Source of the DNA: an uncultured Lachnospiraceae bacterium
Lineage (GTDB): Bacteria > Bacillota > Clostridia > Lachnospirales > Lachnospiraceae
Direction: 5' to 3'
Assembly (NCBI GenBank): GCA_910586275.1
Contig: CAJUIM010000003.1
Coordinates: 1 to 55,848, forward strand
Length of the DNA stretch: 55,848 nucleotides
Shown in pieces: positions 7,477 to 16,209 of this stretch (position 1 is its first letter; the number at the start of each line of letters is the position of its first letter). Made by a program: the position numbers and the translations under genes. The notes under the pieces were generated by a model that saw only the letters and a list, made by a program, of their open reading frames with translations, did not search any database and was not told where the DNA came from.

Positions 7477-9951
7477 TCAATAACTTTCCGCCACACTCTT
7501 GATACGCAGCTGCTCCTTTATTTCCTCTCCGGTCATTCCCTCCGGCAATTCCTCCTTCCGGACGGTAACCGTAACGCCCTGCCCATCGGTAATGTCAAAA
7601 TAGTTATCGCTGAATACACAGTCCGTCTGTTCCAAATACAGTTCCACATAATTGGCAAAGGTATCCGCCTTTACGGAAATCGCAAATTCCTCTCCCTGAT
7701 CCGTCACTTCCGTCTCATAAGCCGGCAGCCGGTAGGCAAAATATTTCGGCTTCACGAACATCGTAACGCCCGTGCTGACGCACACGCCGCCCTCTGACAG
7801 GCGGAATCTGGCAAATACCTGTTTCTTCTTTTCTTCCTCTCCGATCCAGTTTCCGAAGTCCGCTTCCTTCACCGCTTCCATGGCAAAGGCCCCGGAATGC
7901 ACCGGCAGTTCCTCCCGATGCAGCACATGGAACTCCCTGTCCAAAAGAGCGATTTCCAGAACGGCATCCCGTTCCCGGAAGGACTCATTCAGCACATAAT
8001 AAGTGACCTTTGTGCTGAATTCCTCTTCTTCGCATGCACTGGCGATATATCTGCCGTAAAAACGTTTTGCCCCGTAATGGAGCGCTTTCCACCGGCCGTA
8101 ATAATCAATGCTTGCCCAGGATGCCACCGGCCAGCAGTCATTCAGCTGCCAGTAAATAGAGCCCATGCACCGTCCCCAGTTTCTTCTCCAATGCTCCACG
8201 CCGTACTGAATAGCCTTCAGCTGGAGAATCTGGGATATATAGGCAATGCTTTCCAAATCTTTCGGATACTTGTAATATTCGGACACATAGGAAAAAATCT
8301 TGGTATTGGCCTGCCCGTTCTTCTGATGGGATTCCATCACTTCGCTGAAAATATTCCTGTCTGCCTCCAAGCTGAAGCTTTCCAGCGTTTTCTTATGAGG
8401 GAAGGACTGAAAACCGAACTCGGAACAGAACCGGAAATGGAAATTTCTGTATTCCGTAAACGGCTTATTGGCATGCCATACATCCCAGTAATGGTTGTCC
8501 CCTCTGTTCCAGTCATTGGGAGCATCGAAGCTTCCGCCGGAAGAGGGAGAGGAAAGCCAGTAAAAAGTCTGGCTGTCATATTTCTTCACTTCCCTTGGCA
8601 GGAGCATCTCAAAAATCTTAATATAATCACCTTTGTACCTTGGATGATGGCCTTTCAGGCGTCCGCCTCCGTCCCACAGCCATTCCATCTCGTTATTCCC
8701 ACACCAGAGAGCAAGGCAGGCATGATGACGGAGCCGTATTACGTTATCCCTTGTTTCCGCCAGAATATTTTCCTCGAATTCCTCATCCAGTTCATACACA
8801 TTGCAGGCAAACATCAGATCCTGCCATACCAAAATCCCGTATCGGTCACAGGCATCGTATAAATAATCCTCCGGATAATAACCGCCGCCCCAGATACGGA
8901 TACAGTTAAAGTTGGCCGCCGCACAGTCCTTCACCAGACGTTCGCTCCGTTCCCGGCTCAGCCGCGGCAGCACATTGTCCTCCGGAATATAATTTGCGCC
9001 CATGCCGAAAATCTTCTGCCCGTTCACTACGAAAGCAAATTCATTTCCCCATTCATCCTTTTGCGTGCTGACGGTAACCGTCCTAAGCCCAATCCGGTAC
9101 TCTCTGCTTTCCAGCGTCCGTCCCCCGGATGTCAGAAGCACTTCCACCTTATATAAAGGCTGTTCCCCATACCCGTTAGGCCACCAAAGAGCCGGCTCTT
9201 CGATTTCTATGCTTACCTTGCTGCCGGCACTCCCCGGCACATTGTGCTTATGTACCCTGCCTCCCGGTTCCGTGACGCATACTTCCACTTCCGTCGGCGC
9301 ATCCCCGAATATCCGTACCGGGCAGTCCACTTCCACTGTGACCGCCTGTGTTTTATGATGCTGCCGGATACAGACATCCTCCAGCTTAGCGGCACAGGCA
9401 TAGGCTATGTATACATTTCTCCATATACCTGCATCAGGAAGCTGGGGACCCCAATCCCATCCGAACATATAATGGGCTTTCCGCAGCGCACCGTTTCCCA
9501 GCATGGAACCGGTGGAAGAATATGTAATATCGCTGCCCTCCTGCTTTTCCTCGATATAACGGATCGGGGCATGGAGCAAAACCTTCAGTTCATTTTCCTC
9601 CCGCACCCTGCCTTTTATGTCAAACCGCCAAGTCCTGTGCATGTCTTTTGCTTTTCCCAACAGTTCCCCGTTCAGGTAAATATCCCCTACCGTATCTATC
9701 CCCTCGAATACCAGCAGAATTTCATCCGCTTCCAGCACCTGTGCCGGAACCGCAAAACTGCGGCTGTAACTATAGTCCTCCCGAAACAGTTCCCGTACTT
9801 TATATTCGTTGGTCCGCCAATAAGGATCCTCTGCCATGCCGTTTTCCAGCATTTCCGCAAGCACGCTTCCCGGCACATGCGCCTTCACCGGTTTTTCCCA
9901 TCCCGGAGATTCCAAATTCCATATGCCGTTCAAATCCAATCTGTTTTCCAT
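7477..9951 (-). CDS. GH2 beta-mannosidase
   Basis: Cytoplasmic 824-residue glycosidase of the GH2 beta-mannosidase type (Mannosidase_ig C-terminal domains), of full family length. The start LNGIWNLESPGWEKPVKAHVPGSV and the FGWDWGPQLPDAGIW segment are hallmarks of beta-mannosidases. The acid/base glutamate is in LWCGNNEMEW (E421) and the nucleophile in FCSEFGFQSFP (E511). It should cleave Man-beta-1,4 from manno-oligosaccharides or Man-beta-1,4-GlcNAc of N-glycan cores. Start 9951 has AGGAGG 8 bases upstream. It is 12 bases after the second permease gene, so import and cleavage are co-expressed. No signal peptide is visible. Confidence 0.93.
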   Translation of the reverse strand: MENRLDLNGIWNLESPGWEKPVKAHVPGSVLAEMLENGMAEDPYWRTNEYKVRELFREDYSYSRSFAVPAQVLEADEILLVFEGIDTVGDIYLNGELLGKAKDMHRTWRFDIKGRVREENELKVLLHAPIRYIEEKQEGSDITYSSTGSMLGNGALRKAHYMFGWDWGPQLPDAGIWRNVYIAYACAAKLEDVCIRQHHKTQAVTVEVDCPVRIFGDAPTEVEVCVTEPGGRVHKHNVPGSAGSKVSIEIEEPALWWPNGYGEQPLYKVEVLLTSGGRTLESREYRIGLRTVTVSTQKDEWGNEFAFVVNGQKIFGMGANYIPEDNVLPRLSRERSERLVKDCAAANFNCIRIWGGGYYPEDYLYDACDRYGILVWQDLMFACNVYELDEEFEENILAETRDNVIRLRHHACLALWCGNNEMEWLWDGGGRLKGHHPRYKGDYIKIFEMLLPREVKKYDSQTFYWLSSPSSGGSFDAPNDWNRGDNHYWDVWHANKPFTEYRNFHFRFCSEFGFQSFPHKKTLESFSLEADRNIFSEVMESHQKNGQANTKIFSYVSEYYKYPKDLESIAYISQILQLKAIQYGVEHWRRNWGRCMGSIYWQLNDCWPVASWASIDYYGRWKALHYGAKRFYGRYIASACEEEEFSTKVTYYVLNESFRERDAVLEIALLDREFHVLHREELPVHSGAFAMEAVKEADFGNWIGEEEKKKQVFARFRLSEGGVCVSTGVTMFVKPKYFAYRLPAYETEVTDQGEEFAISVKADTFANYVELYLEQTDCVFSDNYFDITDGQGVTVTVRKEELPEGMTGEEIKEQLRIKSVAESY

Positions 9952-9963
9952 ATTTTCTGCCTC

Positions 9964-10809
9964 CTATGCCTTTAAGCCCGAGGTTGAAATTCCTTCCACA
10001 AAGTTCTTCTGGAAAATGAGGAAGAAAATAATGACCGGTATGACAAACAATGTAGCCGCTGCCATCAGATGCGTCCAGTCCGTGGAAAAAGTTCCCAAAA
10101 ACTGCTGCAGTCCCAGAGACAGTGTCAGCTTATCCGTCTTATTAATATAAATCAACGGCGCCAGATAATCGGACCATGCGGCAATGAAGGATTGAATGCC
10201 TACCGTGGTAAGAGCCGGTTTGGACAACGGCAATGCCAGGCTGACATAGCGGCGGAACTCACTGGCTCCGTCAATCTTTGCCGCCTCCATCAGAGAGTTG
10301 GGAAGCCCTGTGAAAAACTGCCTCATAATAATAATATAGAAGGGACTTCCGCAGAACATCGGCACAATCAGCGGCAGATATGTATTGGTCAGCCCAAGAT
10401 TATTCCATATTCTATAAAGAGGTATCATGGTTACGGTATAAGGTATCATCATTGTCCCCATAATAAGGCTGGAAATCAATGTGGCCCCCCGCCATTTGAT
10501 CTTTGCCAGGGAATAGGCAATCAGGGGCGTGGAAATAAGCTGCCCTGCCACCGAAAACACCGTAATGATAATGGTATTCCTGAAATACAGAAGGAACGGA
10601 ATCTGCTCCATCGCTTCCGGATAGTTATCCCAGATGACTTTCCTCGGCCACAGCTTCACAGGCAGTTGGAATGCATCCGCATTCGTTTTTAAGGAAGTCG
10701 TCACCATAACGAGGAACGGGGATAAAAAGATGACGCACAATACAAGCATCAGCACCGTCACCGGGATTTTCTTTAACTTTTTCTTATAATAGCCATTGGA
10801 TTTTTTCAT
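9964..10809 (-). CDS. carbohydrate ABC transporter permease (MalG/UgpE type)
   Basis: Inner-membrane permease of 281 residues with about six hydrophobic segments and the coupling-loop motif EAAKIDGASEFRRYVSLALPLSKPAL near residue 190. This is the second-permease type of CUT1 oligosaccharide importers. Start choice is unclear: ATG 10809 has AAGGAG 13 bases upstream, whereas ATG 10821 has the same site only 1 base away. The gene is paired with the MalF-type permease at 10937 and the binding protein at 12065. No ATPase gene is nearby, which is common in Firmicutes, where a shared MsmX-type ATPase serves many CUT1 systems. Confidence 0.92.
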   Translation of the reverse strand: MKKSNGYYKKKLKKIPVTVLMLVLCVIFLSPFLVMVTTSLKTNADAFQLPVKLWPRKVIWDNYPEAMEQIPFLLYFRNTIIITVFSVAGQLISTPLIAYSLAKIKWRGATLISSLIMGTMMIPYTVTMIPLYRIWNNLGLTNTYLPLIVPMFCGSPFYIIIMRQFFTGLPNSLMEAAKIDGASEFRRYVSLALPLSKPALTTVGIQSFIAAWSDYLAPLIYINKTDKLTLSLGLQQFLGTFSTDWTHLMAAATLFVIPVIIFFLIFQKNFVEGISTSGLKA

Positions 10810-10865
10810 ATAAATGACCATGCTCCTTTCTTAAAATCTGTCCGGGCATTTTCCTGCACGCGAAA

Positions 10866-10882
10866 AGCCTGTCTCTCAGGCT
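10866..10882 (-). promoter_or_regulatory. small hairpin between the two permease genes
   Basis: AGCCTG and CAGGCT (6 perfect pairs, 5-base loop) are followed on the minus strand by TTTTCGCG. It sits in the 127-base gap between the permease genes. It could be a weak attenuator or an RNA processing/stability site; too short to call a terminator. Confidence 0.3.
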
Positions 10883-10936
10883 GACAACGCCTGTGCAAAA
10901 TGCCCTTTGGCAGGAACTTCCGAAATCTTTCCCGCA

Positions 10937-11881
10937 CTATTCGTCCCCGGCTCCGTTCTGAGAAAACTTTTTCGTCACCTTGATCATAAGGAAAGTCATG
11001 ACGCTGACCACAACAAACAGAATCCACGCCATTGCGGAAGCCCTTCCCATCTTCATATAGGAGAATGCGGTGTTAAACAAATACAGCGGATACATTAAAA
11101 TAGAGTTGGCCGGGCCGCCTCCCGCGTTGCTGGATCCGCCGCCGCTGCTGGCATTGATGATAACGTATACTTGCGTAAAGTACTGGAAAGCATTGATGAT
11201 ATTGAGGATCGCCTGATAAACCAGCACCGGAGCCACACAGGGAAGCGTGATTTTCACAAATCTCTGCACGGCATTGGCCCCGTCAATTTCCGCCGCCTCA
11301 TAATAACTTTTCGGCACATCCTGCAATGCTGCCAGGCAGATCAGCATAGTAGTTCCCGTACACCAAGTCCCCATCAGAACCAATGCCCATTTTGTATATG
11401 CCGGGTTCATCAGCCAAGACGGCCCGGTAATCCCCAACATCCCAAGAACCCGGTTGATATAGCCGTAAGTAGGGTCGAACATCCAGATCCATACCATAGT
11501 CGCCGCAATCATGGGAATAATGGAAGGCATAAAGAAGATGGTCCTTGCTATCCCCCTCCCTTTAAAACTCCTGTTCAGCAGCGTTGCCAGAAGCAAGGCA
11601 ATGAACAGATTCACCGGCGTGGAAACAAATGCCATAAACAAAGTGTTTTTCAAACTTTTTATAACAAGCGGGTCTTTCAAAATATACCGGAAATTATCAA
11701 GCCCTACCCACACCGGATCTTTCACCGGATTAAACTCCGTAAAACTATAGTAAAGGGATGTGAGCAGAGGTATGATGCTGAAACATGTAAAACCGATAAT
11801 CCAAGGCAGTGCAAACAGGAAGCCGTTTATATTGTCCCGACGGCTATACTGTTTCTTTCTATTCGCCATTTTTTTCTCCAT
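10937..11881 (-). CDS. carbohydrate ABC transporter permease (MalF/UgpA type)
   Basis: First permease of a CUT1 sugar importer: 314 residues, about six hydrophobic helices beginning at FLFALPWIIGFTCFSIIPLL. The EAA-loop is YYEAAEIDGANAVQRFVKITLPCVAPVL, the contact site for the ATPase. ATG 11881 has AGGAGG 6 bases upstream and wins over the far longer reading that starts at 12013, which would run through the terminator hairpin behind the binding-protein gene. Upstream lies the solute-binding protein, downstream the second permease. Ligand is not readable, but the neighbouring hydrolases suggest a mannose/hexosamine-containing oligosaccharide. Confidence 0.92.
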   Translation of the reverse strand: MEKKMANRKKQYSRRDNINGFLFALPWIIGFTCFSIIPLLTSLYYSFTEFNPVKDPVWVGLDNFRYILKDPLVIKSLKNTLFMAFVSTPVNLFIALLLATLLNRSFKGRGIARTIFFMPSIIPMIAATMVWIWMFDPTYGYINRVLGMLGITGPSWLMNPAYTKWALVLMGTWCTGTTMLICLAALQDVPKSYYEAAEIDGANAVQRFVKITLPCVAPVLVYQAILNIINAFQYFTQVYVIINASSGGGSSNAGGGPANSILMYPLYLFNTAFSYMKMGRASAMAWILFVVVSVMTFLMIKVTKKFSQNGAGDE

Positions 11882-11960
11882 CCGAAACCTCCTGACCGAC
11901 AGCTTCGCCAAAATACGTTTTCGGCAAAGCAGCGCAAAAACTGTTAAAATACAATAAGAT

Positions 11961-12025
11961 AAAAAAGGAGCATATATTATGGGGCGTCCGCAAGGAACAG
12001 CTTCCGGCCCCATAAAATATACTCC
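11961..12025 (-). terminator. partial terminator/attenuator after the binding-protein gene
   Basis: On the minus strand a hairpin (GGAG..ATATT..ATGGGGC against GCCCCAT..AATAT..CTCC, spanning 11967-12025) is followed directly by TTTTTT (11961-11966). It lies 40 bases after the stop of the binding-protein gene and upstream of both permease genes. Such leaky terminators commonly let the binding protein be made in excess over the permeases. Confidence 0.7.
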
Positions 12026-12064
12026 GCATAATTAAGTACCAATTACCACAAACCCAAATACTGT

Positions 12065-13453
12065 TTACTGAAGCATCTGTGCCTGCTCAGCCAGCTCGGC
12101 CATAGCTTCTTCCGGAGTCTTCATGCCGTTATATACATAATCCAGATATTCTTCGATTAAGGATGTATATTTTGCCAAATCGGCAATCTTCGGATACTGC
12201 ACGCCGTTTTCCGTCTTCAATGCCTCAACGAATACTTCGAAGTTAGGCATAGCCAAGATGTCTGCATCTTCATACAGTTCTAAAGTAGTGGGAAGGTTCC
12301 CGATTCCCATAAGCGTATCTTTCGTTGCCTGTGAATTGGTGAAGAATTTTGCAAATTCCCATGCGCCTTCTTTGTTGTTGGCTACTACCGGAATGCCTAA
12401 GCTGTTTGTCTCATAGCGGCTGGTACCAAGCAGATCCGGGTTCGCTTTTGTGCCGGGTATCAATGCCACACCGTAATTTACATCCGGGCCCCAGTCCGCT
12501 GCCATGGTGGCAAGCCAAGGTCCGTCAAAGCGGAACAGCTGTTTTCCGGCAAAGAACATATCGTTTTCCGTGTAGCGGTTTGTGTTGGCAGAAGCTACGA
12601 ATGCCTGTACCTTTTCTACGCCGTATTTCTCACGGAACTTCAGATTCATATTCAGGCTGTCCAGAATAAGCGGATCATCGGGTGTCAATGTGGAACCGTC
12701 TTCCGACCACCATCTTCCGCCGAATGCATAAATCAGTTCCTGTCTTGCGGATGCCAGCGGGAACAGGGGATATCCGAGACGGGAGATATTTCCGTCCGCA
12801 TCCAGTTCCGTGGCTTTCTCTGCCATCTCATAAAGTTCTTCCATTGTCTTGGGCGGCTCGCTGTATCCGATTTCCTCCAGAATGTCTTTGTTGTAGAACA
12901 TCTGGATAATCTGGGATGCAAAAGGAACGCCGTATACCACATCATTCACCGTATTTGCTTCCAATGCCTGTGCCGCATAAATGCTGCCTAAATCATATCC
13001 GTCCGCTGCCGCCATGTCCGTCACGGACTCTACCAAGCCTGAGTTCGCATAGGAAAGAATATCCTGATTGGATACTTCCACCACATCCGGTGCCTCGCTG
13101 CCTGCCAGTGCCACGATGATTTTCTGCTTATCCATAACGCTTAAGCCTTCCACCTCGTATTTGTCCTGGCTTTCATTGAATGCCTTAATTGCCTCTTCGA
13201 ATACTTTGCCTTCTTCGTTGGTATGAGAATACCAGAACACCACTTTTTCTCTTTCTCCCGATTGGCTCTGTTCCGTCTCCCCTCCCGTGCTGTCTGCCTG
13301 CTGCGTGCCTGCGTCTGCTGCGCCCGCATCCGACGTATCTGTGCTTCCTCCGGAAGCCGCATTTTCTTTCGCTCCATTGGAGTTACCGCATCCGGCAAGC
13401 GTACCTATCGTCAGTGCCGCCGTCAATAACCCTGCAACTAACTTTCTCTTCAT
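12065..13453 (-). CDS. sugar ABC transporter solute-binding lipoprotein
   Basis: Extracellular lipoprotein of 462 residues of the family 1 extracellular solute-binding type. A lipoprotein signal peptide with lipobox LAGC (cysteine about residue 22) is followed by an acidic Ser/Gly/Asp-rich linker to about residue 68, then the folded domain from KVVFWYSHTNEEGKVFEEAIKAFN. It captures an oligosaccharide for the two permeases downstream. Start 13453 has AAGGAGG 6 bases upstream. Its own promoter (13515-13543) and the hairpin behind it (11961-12025) imply separate, higher expression. Ligand is unknown. Confidence 0.93.
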   Translation of the reverse strand: MKRKLVAGLLTAALTIGTLAGCGNSNGAKENAASGGSTDTSDAGAADAGTQQADSTGGETEQSQSGEREKVVFWYSHTNEEGKVFEEAIKAFNESQDKYEVEGLSVMDKQKIIVALAGSEAPDVVEVSNQDILSYANSGLVESVTDMAAADGYDLGSIYAAQALEANTVNDVVYGVPFASQIIQMFYNKDILEEIGYSEPPKTMEELYEMAEKATELDADGNISRLGYPLFPLASARQELIYAFGGRWWSEDGSTLTPDDPLILDSLNMNLKFREKYGVEKVQAFVASANTNRYTENDMFFAGKQLFRFDGPWLATMAADWGPDVNYGVALIPGTKANPDLLGTSRYETNSLGIPVVANNKEGAWEFAKFFTNSQATKDTLMGIGNLPTTLELYEDADILAMPNFEVFVEALKTENGVQYPKIADLAKYTSLIEEYLDYVYNGMKTPEEAMAELAEQAQMLQ

Positions 13454-13468
13454 GTTTCTCCTCCTTAT

Positions 13469-13606
13469 CTTACTTTTTGTCAGTTTATATCTGTATTTCT
13501 TTTTTGTAATTCCAATATTATCATACTTTTTGTTAGATTACAAGCTTTTTATGAAAATAAACTTAAAAATTTGTTTTCCGTTGGGAAATAGTTCCATACT
13601 TTTTGT
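13469..13606 (-). repeat. three direct repeats upstream of the binding-protein gene
   Basis: On the minus strand ACAAAAAGTATG occurs at 13595-13606 and 13522-13533, and ACAAAAAGTAAG at 13469-13480. The starts are 73 and 53 bases apart, close to 7 and 5 helical turns, so all would face the same side of DNA. The middle copy forms the spacer and extended -10 of the promoter. They may be operator sites. Confidence 0.5.
13515..13543 (-). promoter_or_regulatory. sigma-A promoter for the ABC transporter genes
   Basis: TTGTAA (13538-13543) and TAATAT (13515-13520) are 17 bases apart, with TG one base before the -10 (extended -10). The start codon of the binding-protein gene is about 60 bases downstream. 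The spacer matches that of the ROK promoter at 18123-18151 at 14 of 17 positions. Confidence 0.65.
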
Positions 13607-13646
13607 TTTTCAAACTTTCCAAAATCTGCTTTTTCGTTATTTTACC

Positions 13647-16022
13647 CTAATATTCCAGTAATCCGGCACAAATATCCATCACTTTTATTGTGGATGAAGT
13701 CCACACTTCTCTATATGTGGCCTGATTTCCCGCCGGCCAATAGGGAAAATCTTCATTTTTTTTAGTTTGAATGCCCACCGGAACCTGTCCTGCACATATG
13801 CCGGGAAATACCGCATAGAAAAAGTCATACCGTTTCCCGTTCCCTGTCATCAGCGACTGCCGGAAAGGATTCTTTCCGTTCAGCCAGTGAATCTGCTCCG
13901 ACGCGGCCTGTACCAAACCGGGCCTCCCTAAGTACTTCCCTACCCGCAGGGCAGCCTGTGCCATGGAAAGCTGTACATTGGTGTTCCCCCGGAAGGAAAA
14001 CCATACCGGGAACTGGCGAAGGAACAGATTGCCCGGAAGCCTTTCGCCCTTTCTCACCTGTTTTACATAGTCTTCCCTGCATGTTCCGTAATCGGACAGC
14101 AAATGCATCCGCCGGAAAATCTCTTCCTGTTCCGCCTCTTCCTCCTTATAAAGCCCTGCCGGCATCATTCCGTAAGGAGAAGCATGCCCCATCAGAACTT
14201 CGAAATAATCCCCGTACCGCTCCAGCCCCCGCAGAAAATCTTTGCCTTCTTCCTCTTCCCCGCACAGGCTGCAGGCCGCAATCAGGCAATCCGCATAATA
14301 GGCCTCCCTGGCCTGATGGTTAAAATGTACGATATGCCCTTTTGTGCCGTCTCTGTAAAAATACCCCCCAAGATTTCCTTCCTTTTCCTGGCATTCCAGA
14401 AGCTTCCCTGCCCACTTCCGTACATCCTGCGCATATTTCCGTTCTTTTGTCCTTTTATACAGCAGGCCGGCGCATTTTCCTATCACGGCATAGCTAAGCG
14501 ACTCAGGAGAGCCATAGGTATGTTCCCACATAATCGGAAGTTCAAATCCGTATTCCGAAAATCGTTCCATGGCAAACCGATAATCCTCTTTCGCCGCCTC
14601 CAAGGCGGCCAGACTGCTTTCTGGGTCATAATCCTGCAAAGCCTCCGCCGCAGCCGCTTCCGCGCAGGCACATATAAAATTATCTATCCCATGAGAAAAG
14701 ACACGGACATTGGATGCATCGTCCCGGTTCCCTGTGATCCCGTCCGTCCATCGAATCAGTCCCAGACTGGTTGCCCGGTAACCGTCCCCGAATCTTGTCC
14801 CCAGCACAAAGGACAGCCCCCAGCAAGCCTCTTCCATCACCCTTTCATACAATGCAATATTTTCCTTATGCTTACCGGCTATGCCGAACAAAGCCTCCGT
14901 GATTTCCGCCGTCTGCACGGTCTGCTGGGACATATCCCCGGCATCGTGCCATCCCCCGGCATAAGATATGCGTTCCCCCTTATGCTCGGCATAGCAGTCT
15001 TCATGACAGCGGCCATGCTTCCCCGGAACCGGATAGCCGCACCTTTGGCAAAAGAGAAAATTCAGTCCTTTCCAAATCATCTCCTCCGCCCAGTCCGTGC
15101 CCACTTGGAACGCCATAGTTTCCCGCCCGTCTGCCGTCAGCCGGTAATTCCCGGCCTGCCGCACGCCGGAAAAATCCAAGATTCCGTAAGTAATCCCTTG
15201 AAAATCCACGGTTTCCGTTTCCTTCTCCAATACCGTTTCCCCTGTGTCCGCTCTTACTACCCGGAAACGGCCTTCCTTCAGATCCGTAACCGCCTTCTTT
15301 TCCTCTGCGGGGAAATAACCGCAGGAATCGTAACAGATCTGTCCCTTTTCCGGTTCCCATCCTTGATTTTTTTCCTCTTCCGTCTTTTCCAGATAAATAT
15401 CCTGAATTTCAAAGACAGCCTTTTCGCCATATCCCGTGTCGCTTCCGCTGAGCCGGTACCGGAATTCCAACTCTTCTATACCATCCCTGGCCATGGAGCC
15501 GAATTCCCAGATACAGTCGTTCCACACACCGTTTTCCAGATTTACCATATGCTGCCCGGTCCGGCCGAAATCATCCGGCACCTTCTCCGCGCCGCCGTTT
15601 TTCACCCATGCCGACAGACTTACGGTATGAAGCCCTTTGCAGACCGGCTTCACCCGGAACCGGAGCCGGCTGTAAGCCGACCAGTCCTGCCGCCCCAGCG
15701 GAAGCACTGCGCTCAGATTCCCGTAATAAGCACAGTCACCGTCCTGCGGCATCCCTTCCGGCCAGCAATCCTGCCGCAAAGGCCCTTCCATTTCCAAATA
15801 CCGCTCTTCCCGGCAGACACCGTCCCGGCAAGCCGTGCGGGAAAGAATCCGGCACTGCCCCTGTTCCCTGCACAGAAAAGCACCGCTTCCTGTCCACACT
15901 TCCTTTACCGCAAGCACGTTCCTGTTTTTCCGCTCCGCATCCATGCTGTCCTCCCGCTTCACGGAAAGAGGGCGGTGTATCCAGCCGCTCCTTATCAGTT
16001 CTTCCGTAAACTCTTTCCTCAT
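13647..16022 (-). CDS. GH9 family glycosidase with CelD_N-type Ig domain
   Basis: Glycosidase of 791 residues with no signal peptide. Layout: an N-terminal beta-sandwich-like region (about 35-212), an Ig-like CelD_N domain (about 225-308), then the GH9 alpha/alpha barrel. GGWHDAGD (D360, D363) holds the catalytic base pair, LNGKNPFRQSLMTG is the GH9 signature, and the glutamate of YREVWTSST near the end is the expected acid. GH9 is best known for endoglucanases, but cytoplasmic GH9 enzymes beside a ROK kinase and a sugar ABC importer include exo-beta-D-glucosaminidases (Vibrio chitobiose operon type). A start at 15944 with GGGAGG 5 bases upstream is a strong alternative (765 residues); 16022 has only a weak site. 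The 187-base gap upstream shows no gene. Confidence 0.85.
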   Translation of the reverse strand: MRKEFTEELIRSGWIHRPLSVKREDSMDAERKNRNVLAVKEVWTGSGAFLCREQGQCRILSRTACRDGVCREERYLEMEGPLRQDCWPEGMPQDGDCAYYGNLSAVLPLGRQDWSAYSRLRFRVKPVCKGLHTVSLSAWVKNGGAEKVPDDFGRTGQHMVNLENGVWNDCIWEFGSMARDGIEELEFRYRLSGSDTGYGEKAVFEIQDIYLEKTEEEKNQGWEPEKGQICYDSCGYFPAEEKKAVTDLKEGRFRVVRADTGETVLEKETETVDFQGITYGILDFSGVRQAGNYRLTADGRETMAFQVGTDWAEEMIWKGLNFLFCQRCGYPVPGKHGRCHEDCYAEHKGERISYAGGWHDAGDMSQQTVQTAEITEALFGIAGKHKENIALYERVMEEACWGLSFVLGTRFGDGYRATSLGLIRWTDGITGNRDDASNVRVFSHGIDNFICACAEAAAAEALQDYDPESSLAALEAAKEDYRFAMERFSEYGFELPIMWEHTYGSPESLSYAVIGKCAGLLYKRTKERKYAQDVRKWAGKLLECQEKEGNLGGYFYRDGTKGHIVHFNHQAREAYYADCLIAACSLCGEEEEGKDFLRGLERYGDYFEVLMGHASPYGMMPAGLYKEEEAEQEEIFRRMHLLSDYGTCREDYVKQVRKGERLPGNLFLRQFPVWFSFRGNTNVQLSMAQAALRVGKYLGRPGLVQAASEQIHWLNGKNPFRQSLMTGNGKRYDFFYAVFPGICAGQVPVGIQTKKNEDFPYWPAGNQATYREVWTSSTIKVMDICAGLLEY

Positions 16023-16209
16023 ATCCTTCGCCCAGCCCTTTCCTATTCCGTATCATGCACTGCCCACTGTCACGGAAAACGGCACAATCCGGCCATACGG
16101 CAAACAAACATACCGTATCTCCCACATACAAGCCGCAGAACATGCCTTAACATTCCATCCCTTCATCAGCCGCAGCTTACCGCGCCGCCATATCGCGCCC
16201 GGTTCCCAG

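Noticed and set aside
6178..7797. 539-codon open frame on the plus strand
   Set aside because: Antisense to the DSD1-like gene and the end of the beta-mannosidase; composition is His/Arg/Phe-rich and shows no family features.
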